Origin: Flavobacterium succinicans LMG 10402
Lineage (GTDB): Bacteria > Bacteroidota > Bacteroidia > Flavobacteriales > Flavobacteriaceae
Direction: 5' to 3'
DNA length: 64,000 bases
NCBI RefSeq assembly: GCF_000611675.1
Contig: NZ_JATV01000013.1
Coordinates: 1 to 64,000 of the forward strand
A model generated the notes under the pieces. The model did not search any database and was not told where the DNA came from. It saw only the letters and a list, made by a program, of their open reading frames with translations. A program made the translations under genes and the position numbers. Below are positions 27,722 through 35,516 of this stretch, piece after piece (the stretch's first letter is position 1; each line of letters begins with the position of its first letter).

Positions 27722-28987
27722 ATGGAAGAATACGGCAAAATATTGGTATTTGTAATGCCCATGTTTTTACTACTCATTGCGATTGAAAAAATTTACGGTC
27801 ATTTTAAAGGCGAAGACACTGCTCCTTATATGGATACGGTTTCGAGTGTCAGTTCTGGAATGACGAATTCGGTCAAAGATGTTTTGGGGATTAGTATCTC
27901 TATACTTACCTATGAATGGCTTGAAGCTCATATTGCCTTATTTCATTTAGAAGCTAGTGTTTGGGCGTATATCATTGCTTTCATTTGCATTGATTTTTAT
28001 GGGTATTGGTCGCACCGATGGGCGCATCAAATTAATTTTTTATGGAACAAACACGCTATTCATCACAGTAGTGAGGAATTCAATTTGGCTTGTGCCCTGC
28101 GCCAAACCATTTCAAGTTTTGTCAATCTCTTTACGTTTTTGTTGATTCCTGCCGCAGTTTTAGGAGTTCCCTCAGTCGTAATTGCCATTACCTTACCCAT
28201 TCATCTGTTCTTGCAGTTTTGGTACCACACCAAACACATCAAAAAAATGGGCTTTCTAGAAAAAATCTTGGTTACACCTTCTCATCATCGTGTGCATCAC
28301 GCCATCAATCCAGAATATATCGACAAGAATCATTCCCAAATCTTCATTTTTTGGGACAAACTCTTTGGTACCTTTCAAGAAGAATTGGATGCAGTGCCTC
28401 CTGTTTTTGGGATTACCCGACCAGCACAAACTTGGAACCCCATTAGAATTAATTTTCAGCATTTAGGATTGTTGATTTCGGATGCGTGGCGTGCTGAAAA
28501 CTGGAAAGACAAACTCACCATTTGGTTCAAACCAACAGGTTGGCGTCCCGAAAATTTTGAAGAAAAATATCCCGTTACTAAAATTAGCGATGTGTATCAT
28601 TTTGAAAAGTATGGCACACAGCATTCTAAAAAACTAATGTATTGGTCTATTTTTCAAGCCTTGGTTACTTTGCTTTTAATTACCTATATGTATGATTCTA
28701 TAGGTACGATTGGCTTACCGCACGTATTTGTATATGGTGCCTTTATCTTTGTAACCGTATACAGTTACACAGAATTGATGGATGCCCGAAAAACGGCTGT
28801 CTTTTGGGAGGCTTTCCGATTCCTTTTTGCTATGGGCCTTCTCTATTTTTATGGCGATTGGTTTGGTTTAACCAATTTACTACCCGTGAGCACCTATATT
28901 TTAATTGGGTATTTTTCGATTTCACTTGCTATGAGCATTTACTTTGTGGCTATTGATTTTGAAAAAGAAAAAATAGCACTCGCCTAG
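27722..28987 (+). CDS. alkylglycerol monooxygenase-like fatty acid hydroxylase family protein
   Basis: This 421-residue membrane protein carries the eight-His di-iron box of the fatty acid hydroxylase/sterol desaturase family: H98 and H102 in SHRWAHQ, H111, H114 and H115 in WNKHAIHHSSEEFN, and H188, H189, H192 and H193 in PSHHRVHH. From memory the long matches FNLACALRQ, YIDKNH and FIFWDKLFGTF, plus the four extra C-terminal helices (about 300-415), resemble animal alkylglycerol monooxygenase (TMEM195) more than sterol desaturases. That enzyme cleaves ether lipids. The next gene encodes a lysoplasmalogenase-like protein, which strengthens the ether-lipid idea. Substrate remains inferred. Confidence 0.85.
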   Translation: MEEYGKILVFVMPMFLLLIAIEKIYGHFKGEDTAPYMDTVSSVSSGMTNSVKDVLGISISILTYEWLEAHIALFHLEASVWAYIIAFICIDFYGYWSHRWAHQINFLWNKHAIHHSSEEFNLACALRQTISSFVNLFTFLLIPAAVLGVPSVVIAITLPIHLFLQFWYHTKHIKKMGFLEKILVTPSHHRVHHAINPEYIDKNHSQIFIFWDKLFGTFQEELDAVPPVFGITRPAQTWNPIRINFQHLGLLISDAWRAENWKDKLTIWFKPTGWRPENFEEKYPVTKISDVYHFEKYGTQHSKKLMYWSIFQALVTLLLITYMYDSIGTIGLPHVFVYGAFIFVTVYSYTELMDARKTAVFWEAFRFLFAMGLLYFYGDWFGLTNLLPVSTYILIGYFSISLAMSIYFVAIDFEKEKIALA

Positions 28988-29063
28988 TTGCCTCAAACTT
29001 ATTCTAAACTAATTTAATTTCCATTCCGTAGTCGTATAGACTGCTAATTACTTCTTGTGTCTT

Positions 29064-29744
29064 ATGAAAGCGAACACCATCCTCAACAGTTACCTTATTT
29101 TTAGCATACTATACTTATTATTACCTTTTATTGGATCAGATACAATTAACTGGTATTTGAAACCCTTTTTATTGCCCTTTTTGCTAGTAACTGTTCTGAT
29201 TTCTGCTGATTTTCAAGGCAAAAAATTATTGCTTAGCGCTTTGTTGTTTTCTTGGATAGGAGATATCATTTTAATGTTTGCTGACAAAGCCGAAATTTAT
29301 TTCATTTTAGGATTGGTTTCGTTTTTACTTTCTCATATCCTATACATTGTCCTTTTTAGTAGACAACCCAAAACAGCAATGAAAGGTAATTCCGTTGCTT
29401 TGTACTTAGGAACTATCCTGATTCTTGGTTACTTTTTTGGAATGGTTGGTCTATTGTTTCCGAAATTAGGCCCTTTGCAAATTCCTGTGATGGTATACGC
29501 AGCTGTTATTACTACAATGCTCTTTGTTGCTTGTAAAGGAAGTTTGACTTGGGAAAAACCAGCAGCTTTTTCAATCCTAGCAGGTGCTATTTTCTTTGTG
29601 CTTTCGGACAGCATTTTGGCTATTAATAAATTCTACCACCCCATAGCTCAATCTGGTTTTTGGATTATGAGCACTTACATCTTGGCACAGTACCTTATTG
29701 TTTCAGGCATACTTCGATTGAATAAAAAAAGTAGTCTTTCCTAA
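29064..29744 (+). CDS. lysoplasmalogenase-like membrane protein (YhhN/TMEM86)
   Basis: The protein has about eight short hydrophobic helices over 226 residues and the family blocks LLLSALLFSWIGDIILMF, FILGLVSFLLSHILYIVLF and GAIFFVLSDSILAINKF, in which the Asp residues of GDIxL and SDSIL are the probable catalytic acids. TMEM86 proteins hydrolyse the vinyl-ether bond of lysoplasmalogens. A TTG at 29055 opens the frame, but the ATG at 29064 is preferred. It lies 76 bases after the alkylglycerol monooxygenase-like gene, suggesting a joint role. The stop codon lies inside its terminator hairpin. Confidence 0.9.
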   Translation: MKANTILNSYLIFSILYLLLPFIGSDTINWYLKPFLLPFLLVTVLISADFQGKKLLLSALLFSWIGDIILMFADKAEIYFILGLVSFLLSHILYIVLFSRQPKTAMKGNSVALYLGTILILGYFFGMVGLLFPKLGPLQIPVMVYAAVITTMLFVACKGSLTWEKPAAFSILAGAIFFVLSDSILAINKFYHPIAQSGFWIMSTYILAQYLIVSGILRLNKKSSLS

Positions 29745-29763
29745 TCAGAAAAGACTACTTTTT
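29726..29763. terminator. bidirectional terminator
   Basis: AAAAAGTAGTCTTT and AAAGACTACTTTTT form a 14-base stem with a loop that contains the stop codon of the lysoplasmalogenase-like gene. It serves both that gene and the convergent transporter gene. Confidence 0.85.
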
Positions 29764-29789
29764 AAAAATTATAAAAACGATTTTATAAA

Positions 29790-30206
29790 TTAATGAGGTA
29801 ATTTATCTTTAAATACCCCGTATAAATAAGTTCCCAACAAAGCTCCAATCAGCACTACACTTACAGGTAAAAAACCAGCACCCAACAAAATAAAAATAGG
29901 TCCTGGACAACAGCCTACTAATGCCCATCCTAATCCAAACAAAATTCCACCAACCCAATAACGGGTATTCCCATTTTCTTTATCTGGAACACTCATAATA
30001 GTGCCGTCAATATTTTTCACATTAAAGCGTTTTACCAATTGCATCCCTATCAATCCAGTAGTAACAGCAACGCCAATTATGCCATACATATGAAAGGATT
30101 GAAAGTGAAACATTTCGTAAATGCGGTACCACGAAACAGCCTCAGATTTGGTTAATACAATTCCAAACAAAAAACCAACAAATAAATATTTTAAAGCTTT
30201 GATCAT
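29790..30206 (-). CDS. YeeE/YedE-family transporter, C-terminal half protein (DUF6691 type)
   Basis: The 138-residue protein has four transmembrane segments and the motif LVGCCPGPIFILLGAG, whose cysteine is the sulfur-relay residue of the YeeE/YedE (TsuA) thiosulfate-uptake family; the start FGIVLTKSEAVSWYRI is typical of this half. It is encoded 7 bases after the other half-transporter, so together they would make one full-size channel-like carrier for a sulfur species. No rhodanese or sulfurtransferase gene is adjacent in the window. Confidence 0.92.
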   Translation of the reverse strand: MIKALKYLFVGFLFGIVLTKSEAVSWYRIYEMFHFQSFHMYGIIGVAVTTGLIGMQLVKRFNVKNIDGTIMSVPDKENGNTRYWVGGILFGLGWALVGCCPGPIFILLGAGFLPVSVVLIGALLGTYLYGVFKDKLPH

Positions 30207-30213
30207 AACGTAA

Positions 30214-30798
30214 TTATTTTAAAAGTAAAGGCAATAGTAAATGCGCCATAATAAGTCCTCCAATAAAGAAACCAATTACTGCTTTGAGCGAAGGCAATTG
30301 CAAAGTACTCAATCCTGTAATGGCGTGTCCTGAGGTGCAACCTCCAGCAAATCGAGAACCAAAACCGATTAAAACCCCTCCTAAAAGCAAAATAGCTAAT
30401 CCCTTAGGAGATTCAAAAACAGACGGACCAAAAAGAGCATCAGGCACTAATTTTCCCTCAGGAGCATCGATTCCTAATGTTGCCAATTGCTCAATGGTTT
30501 GAGGATTAATAGCTACGTTTGTCGGAGCGCTCATATAATGTACAGCCACAAAACCCCCAAGCATAGTTCCAAGAACTACAACTAAATTCCACCGTGTTGA
30601 TTTCCAATCAAAATCAAAGAAGGGCACTTTTTTCCCGGCTCCGGCCAAAGTACACAAGGAACGAAGATTAGAAGACATCCCGAACGTTTTTCCCAGAAAA
30701 ATCAAAGTAAGCATAACCATGCCAATAACAAAACCTGAAAAATACCAAGGCCATGTTTGAAACAAAAAATCCATAAGTTCTATTTTAAATTTCTGCAA
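30214..30798 (-). CDS. YeeE/YedE-family transporter, N-terminal half protein
   Basis: The 194-residue protein has about five transmembrane helices and the motif GFGSRFAGGCTSGHAITGLSTLQLPS, whose GGCTSGH core is the conserved cysteine site of YeeE/YedE sulfur transporters (quoted core only is diagnostic). A soluble loop (about 75-125) connects the first and second membrane parts. It is upstream of its partner half (29790-30206) and the two are probably one operon for thiosulfate or a related sulfur compound. Membrane topology and motif make the family call firm; the substrate is inferred. Confidence 0.92.
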   Translation of the reverse strand: MQKFKIELMDFLFQTWPWYFSGFVIGMVMLTLIFLGKTFGMSSNLRSLCTLAGAGKKVPFFDFDWKSTRWNLVVVLGTMLGGFVAVHYMSAPTNVAINPQTIEQLATLGIDAPEGKLVPDALFGPSVFESPKGLAILLLGGVLIGFGSRFAGGCTSGHAITGLSTLQLPSLKAVIGFFIGGLIMAHLLLPLLLK

Positions 30799-30954
30799 AG
30801 ATAAGACGCTTTTTGCGCTAAACCTTGCGATATACTATAATGGATTAAAAAACATCAATACTAATTTTGATTATATCTTCATCAAAGTTTTATATTTGCT
30901 TCAAAAACTCTTTTGAAATTTACGTCAAACTATTTCAAAATAAAATTCATCGCT

Positions 30955-31410
30955 ATGAAAAAAATCTTCGGGTTGCTGATCAGTATTTTACTCTTTACAT
31001 CATGCCTTAGTACCAAATCAACTCTTGAGAATGTAGATAATAATGCACCGGCTCTGAAACTTTCTAAAAACAATACATTTATCATAACAGCATTTAGTAA
31101 GGATAAAAAGTACGGATATGACAAAAATTTCCCCATTAACATTTATTATCACGGTACTAAAAATGACACCATCAATCAAAAACGCTATTTAGACGCTTTA
31201 GCTGGGCCTAAAGGAGAGGCAATAATGTATAAAAAACTAGAAAGCTGTTGTCCGTTTCCTTCGAAAAATTCAGAGATGGGTGCCGGATTTTTAGATGTTT
31301 ATGAAATTAAATGGGAAGGCCAAAAAAAACCTATCCTTCTTTATATGAACATATACGAGAAAGGTCATTTATTGGTTCCAATGGGATTCAGACTAAAAAC
31401 AACTAATTAA
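30955..31410 (+). CDS. lipoprotein upstream of kdsA
   Basis: A lipoprotein signal (MKKIFGLLISILLFTSC) with the modified Cys at about residue 17 is followed by a 135-residue domain. A conserved-looking stretch ESCCPFPSKNSEMGAGFLD and then YEIKWEGQKKPILLYMNIYE ends the domain. The frame is open from a TTG at 30913, but the ATG at 30955 gives the clean lipobox. From memory, relatives are sometimes mislabelled as KDO-8-phosphate synthase because they lie beside kdsA, which this sequence does not support. It is probably attached to a periplasmic or surface membrane. Function unknown. Confidence 0.88.
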   Translation: MKKIFGLLISILLFTSCLSTKSTLENVDNNAPALKLSKNNTFIITAFSKDKKYGYDKNFPINIYYHGTKNDTINQKRYLDALAGPKGEAIMYKKLESCCPFPSKNSEMGAGFLDVYEIKWEGQKKPILLYMNIYEKGHLLVPMGFRLKTTN

Positions 31411-31508
31411 TAGTTTAGTCCAAAAAAAACTTGATTTCAGATTCATTTTGAATAATGAAGTCCAAAAAACTATTTTCTTAAAAATTATCTAAAATCGCAA
31501 AACCTATT

Positions 31509-31516
31509 TACCTTTG
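31509..31516 (+). promoter_or_regulatory. -7 promoter box for kdsA
   Basis: TACCTTTG matches TAnnTTTG and lies 15 bases before the kdsA ATG. It overlaps the TTG at 31514 that would otherwise start a longer frame. Confidence 0.55.
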
Positions 31517-31531
31517 CAAAAAAAATATAAC

Positions 31532-32350
31532 ATGAACATACATCATATTCCTCAAATTAAACATACTGAAAGTGGTAACTTCTTTGTACTAGCTGGTCCT
31601 TGTGCCATTGAAGGAGAAGAAATGGCTTTGCGTATAGCAGAACGCTTAGTTGGTATCACTGACAAATTACAAATCCCATACGTATTTAAAGGTTCTTTCA
31701 AAAAAGCCAACCGTTCTAGAATTGATAGTTTTTCTGGAATTGGAGACGAAAAAGCTTTGAAAATTCTTCAAAAAGTATCTGAAACTTTTGGTGTTCCAAC
31801 TGTAACTGATATTCACACCAATGAGGATGCGGCTATGGCTGCTGCTTATGTAGACGTGTTGCAAATTCCTGCTTTTTTAGTTAGACAAACGGACTTGGTT
31901 GTGGCTGCTGCCAAAACTGGAAAAGTAGTCAACTTGAAAAAAGGGCAATTCATGAGTCCAGAGAGTATGAAGCATGCCGTACAGAAAGTATTGGATTGCC
32001 AAAACGAAAATGTAATGGTTACAGACCGCGGAACTATGTTTGGGTATCAAGACATGATTGTAGATTATAGAGGTATTCCAACAATGCAGCAGTATGCTAC
32101 AACGGTTTTGGATGTTACGCATTCTTTGCAACAACCTAACCAAACCGCTGGTGTAACTGGAGGTCGACCAGACATGATCGAAACTGTTGCCAAAGCTGGA
32201 ATTGCTGTAGGTGTAGATGGCATCTTTATTGAAACTCATTTTGATCCAGCTAACGCTAAAAGTGATGGAGCTAACATGTTGCATTTAGATTATTTTGAAG
32301 CCTTAATGACCAAACTGGTAGCTATCAGACAAACCATCAATCAATTTTAA
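31532..32350 (+). CDS. kdsA: 3-deoxy-8-phosphooctulonate synthase
   Basis: KdsA condenses arabinose 5-phosphate with phosphoenolpyruvate to KDO-8-phosphate for lipopolysaccharide. Diagnostic blocks are NFFVLAGPCAIEGEE, YVFKGSFKKANRSRIDSFSG, VPTVTDIHTNEDA, DVLQIPAFLVRQTDL, VNLKKGQFMSP, TDRGTMFGYQDMIVDYR and DGIFIETHFDPANAKSDGANM. The metal-site Cys-type residue (N/C in FKKANRS) is Asn here, which by family knowledge points to a metal-independent enzyme. Length from the ATG at 31532 is 272 residues, as usual. Confidence 0.97.
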   Translation: MNIHHIPQIKHTESGNFFVLAGPCAIEGEEMALRIAERLVGITDKLQIPYVFKGSFKKANRSRIDSFSGIGDEKALKILQKVSETFGVPTVTDIHTNEDAAMAAAYVDVLQIPAFLVRQTDLVVAAAKTGKVVNLKKGQFMSPESMKHAVQKVLDCQNENVMVTDRGTMFGYQDMIVDYRGIPTMQQYATTVLDVTHSLQQPNQTAGVTGGRPDMIETVAKAGIAVGVDGIFIETHFDPANAKSDGANMLHLDYFEALMTKLVAIRQTINQF

Positions 32351-32371
32351 TTTTTTTTATTTAATAGCCCC

Positions 32372-33205
32372 TTGAAAACATCGTATTATTATTTCGTTCT
32401 TTTTTTAACGACAACTATTGCCTTTGCACAAGAAAACACTACAGAAAGATACACTGCTCACAATAAAGGAAAGTTCTTTATTTCGTGGGGAGGAAACAGA
32501 GAATCCTACAGCAAATCGGATGTTACCTTTACTGGTAAAGATTATCGTTTTACGGTAGCGGATATGCGAGCTCATGACAAACCCAAAGGTTGGCATATCG
32601 ATTACATTAACCCTACCAAAATGACGATTCCACAAACGAATTTGCGTTTGGGTTATTTTTTCTCAGATCATTACAGTGTGGCTATTGGGGTGGATCATAT
32701 GAAATATGTTATGACTCAAAATCAGACGGCTAATGTAACAGGGCAAATAAACGGACCTATTCACAATGACATATATAATAACACTCCTGTTGATTTTTCA
32801 GATGAATCATTTTTAACATTTGAACATACTGATGGTCTGAATTATATCAATACCGAAGTTTCTCGTCATGATGATATTTCTAAGTTATTCAAAATTGGAA
32901 ATACCGATAAAATTCAAATTAACTTGACAGAAGGCATTGGTTTTGGGGTATTGTATCCAAAAACAAACACACAATTACTAGGCAAAGAACGTTATGATGA
33001 ATTTCATTTAGCAGGATTTGGAACTTCTATAAAAGCAGGTTTAAATATTACTTTTTTTAAATATTTCTATGTCCAAGGAGAATTAAAAGGCGGTTATATC
33101 AATATGAACGATATTCGTACCACCATTAATCCTGAGGATAGAGCCTCGCAAGATTTCTTCTTTTTTCAGAGAATCCTTGCTGTAGGAGGAAAATTTAGAA
33201 TCTAA
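32372..33205 (+). CDS. probable outer-membrane beta-barrel protein
   Basis: A TTG start is immediately followed by a signal peptide (KTSYYYFVLFLTTTIAFAQ); no ATG precedes it, so the TTG is probably real. The remaining 257 residues show alternating beta strands with aromatic ends (for example LRLGYFFSDHYSVAIGVDHM and FFKYFYVQGELKGGYINM) and finish in GGKFRI, typical of a barrel whose last strand ends near the C-terminus. Likely an outer-membrane porin-like or structural protein. It lies 21 bases after kdsA, so both could be on one transcript. No specific family recognised. Confidence 0.82.
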   Translation: MKTSYYYFVLFLTTTIAFAQENTTERYTAHNKGKFFISWGGNRESYSKSDVTFTGKDYRFTVADMRAHDKPKGWHIDYINPTKMTIPQTNLRLGYFFSDHYSVAIGVDHMKYVMTQNQTANVTGQINGPIHNDIYNNTPVDFSDESFLTFEHTDGLNYINTEVSRHDDISKLFKIGNTDKIQINLTEGIGFGVLYPKTNTQLLGKERYDEFHLAGFGTSIKAGLNITFFKYFYVQGELKGGYINMNDIRTTINPEDRASQDFFFFQRILAVGGKFRI

Positions 33206-33225
33206 ATTTTTACCAAAAAATCATA

Positions 33226-33258
33226 AAAAAAATCTCCCGAAAAGGAGATTTTTTTTTT
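33226..33258 (+). terminator. terminator after the beta-barrel gene
   Basis: AAAAAATCTCC and GGAGATTTTTT form an 11-base stem with loop CGAAAA, followed by further T. A second CTCC/GGAG hairpin with a T tract lies at about 33406-33430. Confidence 0.8.
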
Positions 33259-33353
33259 TACACAGACCTAAGTTAGAATACTATCACTTCAATAGAATGA
33301 TATTTATTAAATGATTACAATACAATCAATTTATTCAAAATTATAATTGATTT

Positions 33354-33405
33354 TGGCTAAAGCCCTTTATATAACTCATTTTAATGAATGGGCTAAAGCC
33401 CATTC
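33354..33405. repeat. GGGCTAAAGCCC palindromic repeat
   Basis: The palindrome TGGCTAAAGCCC (33354-33365) is followed after 20 bases by GAATGGGCTAAAGCCCATTC (33386-33405). The spaced double palindrome looks like a dispersed Flavobacterium repeat; genome-wide copy number cannot be seen here. Confidence 0.6.
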
Positions 33406-33427
33406 CTCCATAAAAGGAGATTTTTTT

Positions 33428-33775
33428 TTAGTACAATGTCATTGCTTCGGTAATTACAGCTAGTAAAATGTCGTGGTCTATATTTTCTAGGTTAAAATAA
33501 CGCAGCGATTTTACCGTATTTCGCTTCTCCCCAATCAAATGGGATTGATTTTGTTGCAATTGAAAACCTTTGGCAAAACCCAAATCGACAAATCCTTTCT
33601 TGTGATTGGGAGCGAGATAGCAAAAGGGGTTCTTTTTATAATACACATAAGGAATGCCCCATTTGAACAACACTTCACTTTCGGGCAGTTGTTGCTGAAT
33701 CACCTGAAGTAAATGCAACATAATACTCTGGTACAAGTGCGGCTGATTAAAAATATAGGCTTCGGCGGGTTTCAT
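33428..33775 (-). CDS. DUF1801 (YdhG-like) protein
   Basis: A 115-residue soluble protein. The segment ESEVLFKWGIPYVYYKKNPFCYL is the beta-rich core of DUF1801/YdhG proteins, followed by KKGFVDLGFAKGFQL and a helical end. The N-terminus MKPAEAYIFNQ is usual in Bacteroidetes versions. Members are small, of unknown biochemical role. It ends 2 bases before the M28 peptidase start on the same strand, and its start immediately follows the peptidase stop, so they are probably co-transcribed. Confidence 0.88.
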   Translation of the reverse strand: MKPAEAYIFNQPHLYQSIMLHLLQVIQQQLPESEVLFKWGIPYVYYKKNPFCYLAPNHKKGFVDLGFAKGFQLQQNQSHLIGEKRNTVKSLRYFNLENIDHDILLAVITEAMTLY

Positions 33776-33776
33776 C

Positions 33777-35147
33777 TTATAATCCTTTTTGATCCATCAA
33801 AAATAACAAAGAAGCCATAGTAGCTGCTCCCAATTCCAATTCTCTTTTGTTGACAGCATCAAAGGTATCGTTTGCCGCGTGATGGTAATCAAAATAGCGT
33901 TGAGAATCGGGTTTGAGTCCTGCTTTGACGATATGTTTGGATGACAATGGGCCAATATCAGTTCCGCCATGTCCTTTTACAAAACTATGAATCAAATAAG
34001 GTTCAAATAACCCTTTCCAACTGCTAAATTTAGCAAACTCCTCGTCATTGCATTCGAATGAGAAACCTCTTGGCGAAAACCCTCCCGAATCACTTTCGAG
34101 TGCAAAAACGTGATTTTCTTTATTGGTTTGTGCCAATTCTGCATATTTTTTCCCTCCGCGATTGCCATTTTCTTCATTCATGAACAACACTACACGAATC
34201 GTATTTTTAGGTTTATAATTCAGCTGCTTCAAAATGCGTAAGGCTTCCATACTTTGCACCACTCCTGCTCCATCATCGTGCGAACCATCGGCCAAATCCC
34301 AAGAATCCAAATGACCGCCCACTACCATGATGTTTTCGGGGGTTTCGCTTCCTTTGAGTTCGCCCACCACATTATAAGACAACACATCGGCCATTTGTTC
34401 ACAGGATTGCTTAAAATAAAATTGCAGTTGTGGGTTTTCTTTTAACTTCTTGCTTAACAACTCCGCACCATTGGTACTGATGGCTGCTGTAGGAATCCAT
34501 TGCGCTTGCGGTAAGTCGCCATAACTTTGGTTACCAGTATGAGGAAAATCATCTAAACGTAAATTCATAGAACGCACAATCGTTCCCACAGCACCATATT
34601 TTGCCGCTTCTCTAGCGCCAGACGAACGCTGATCTACACAATGTCCATAAGCATTAAAGGTTTCGATATATTCTGCCTCCATCGGGCGGTTGTAAAAAAC
34701 AATTTTTCCTTTTAAAGCCGTTCCCAAGGATTCTAGTTCTTTGATACTATGCACTTCGATTACGGGAGCTAGTAAGCCCTTTTTAGGCGTGGCTACCGAA
34801 CTGCCCAAAGCACAAATAGGCACTTCAATTTTGTTTTTGCCATCTTTGATATAAGCGGTTTCTTTTGCACCACGCACCCACTTTGGCACCATTACTTCCT
34901 GCAAAAACACTCTATCTAACCCTAAGGCTTCTAATTGTGCTTTGGTGTATTGTACTGCTTTCTCGGCATTGTCAGAGCCTGATAAGCGGTGTCCGATTTG
35001 GTTAGAAAGATAGTCCAGCCATTGGTAGCCTTGCCCTTTGGTCAATGCGGATTGGTAAATGGCTTTGAGTTGAAACTCCTCTGATGATTGCGAAAAAACG
35101 ACTCCGCCAAGGCTTAGCAATAGGGCTGTAAAAAAAGTTTTCTTCAT
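33777..35147 (-). CDS. M28 family zinc peptidase, secreted (carboxypeptidase Q-like)
   Basis: A signal peptide (MKKTFFTALLLSLGGVVFSQ) precedes a PA-type insert and an M28 catalytic domain. Metal and catalytic residues are visible in GGHLDSWDLADGSHDDGAG (H, D), FMNEENGNRGGK (E-E pair), ESDSGGF (D) and HHAANDTFD (H). From memory this order fits the carboxypeptidase Q/PGCP-like group that trims peptides outside the cell. The frame is open from a TTG at 35186; the ATG at 35147 gives the proper signal peptide, length 456. The DUF1801 gene is 1 base downstream. Confidence 0.94.
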   Translation of the reverse strand: MKKTFFTALLLSLGGVVFSQSSEEFQLKAIYQSALTKGQGYQWLDYLSNQIGHRLSGSDNAEKAVQYTKAQLEALGLDRVFLQEVMVPKWVRGAKETAYIKDGKNKIEVPICALGSSVATPKKGLLAPVIEVHSIKELESLGTALKGKIVFYNRPMEAEYIETFNAYGHCVDQRSSGAREAAKYGAVGTIVRSMNLRLDDFPHTGNQSYGDLPQAQWIPTAAISTNGAELLSKKLKENPQLQFYFKQSCEQMADVLSYNVVGELKGSETPENIMVVGGHLDSWDLADGSHDDGAGVVQSMEALRILKQLNYKPKNTIRVVLFMNEENGNRGGKKYAELAQTNKENHVFALESDSGGFSPRGFSFECNDEEFAKFSSWKGLFEPYLIHSFVKGHGGTDIGPLSSKHIVKAGLKPDSQRYFDYHHAANDTFDAVNKRELELGAATMASLLFLMDQKGL

Positions 35148-35217
35148 AGTTTTAGGTTGGTCTTGGAACATTATAGTTGGTGGCAATTTCGGGAAAGTTT
35201 ATGAAATATTAGGTAGG

Positions 35218-35323
35218 TTGTTTAAAGTTTAATTGGTTAATTGTTTTTGGTTCAGGGTTTATGAATTTATAAAATTGTTTAAGGTTTAAGGTTGTTTAAA
35301 GTTGCTTAGATGTTTAAAGTTGT
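35218..35323. repeat. degenerate TGTTTAAAGTT repeat
   Basis: TTGTTTAAAGTTTAATTGG, TTGTTTAAGGTTTAAGG, TTGTTTAAAGTTGC and ATGTTTAAAGTTG are four to five imperfect copies of an 11-base unit. Such low-complexity intergenic repeats are common in Flavobacterium. Confidence 0.6.
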
Positions 35324-35382
35324 TGTGGGATATCGGTTATCGGTTTTTTTCAAAACTTCTTATGAAAAAGAGTCGTGTCCCC

Positions 35383-35477
35383 TAGCCCCGATCGCAGCGG
35401 CATCCTTTTTTACAAAAAAACCTAGTAGTGGGTTACTACTAGGTTTTTTTGTGAAAAAGATAGAGCGGAGAGCGGGA
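35383..35477 (+). ncRNA. structured element with conserved arms, copy 1
   Basis: The left arm TAGCCCCGATCGCAGCGG and ATCCTTTTT (35383-35410), a perfect central hairpin AAAAAACCTAGTAGT/ACTACTAGGTTTTTT with a T tract (about 35413-35450), and the right arm AAAAAGATAGAGCGG then AGAGCGGGA (35454-35477) form one unit. The arms are partly complementary. A second copy with the same arms but an unrelated central hairpin is at 63175-63267. It may belong to a known Bacteroidetes RNA family such as Flavo-1 (from memory); that is not established here. Confidence 0.6.
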
Positions 35478-35516
35478 CGACGTGTGTGGTGCTCCGCCTG
35501 CGTCTGCTCCTAAAAA

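Larger units (their letters stand above)
35148..35516. other. 369-base gene-free region with repeats and a structured element
   Basis: Between the M28 and GH97 genes there is no convincing coding frame. The region holds a degenerate GTTTAAAGTT repeat (35218-35323) and a structured element (35383-35477), both listed separately. A 67-residue frame at 35310-35513 runs across the element and reads as noise. Confidence 0.7.

Noticed and set aside
31877..32284. 135-codon minus-strand frame within kdsA
   Set aside because: Lies entirely antisense to a certain gene and reads as a shadow.
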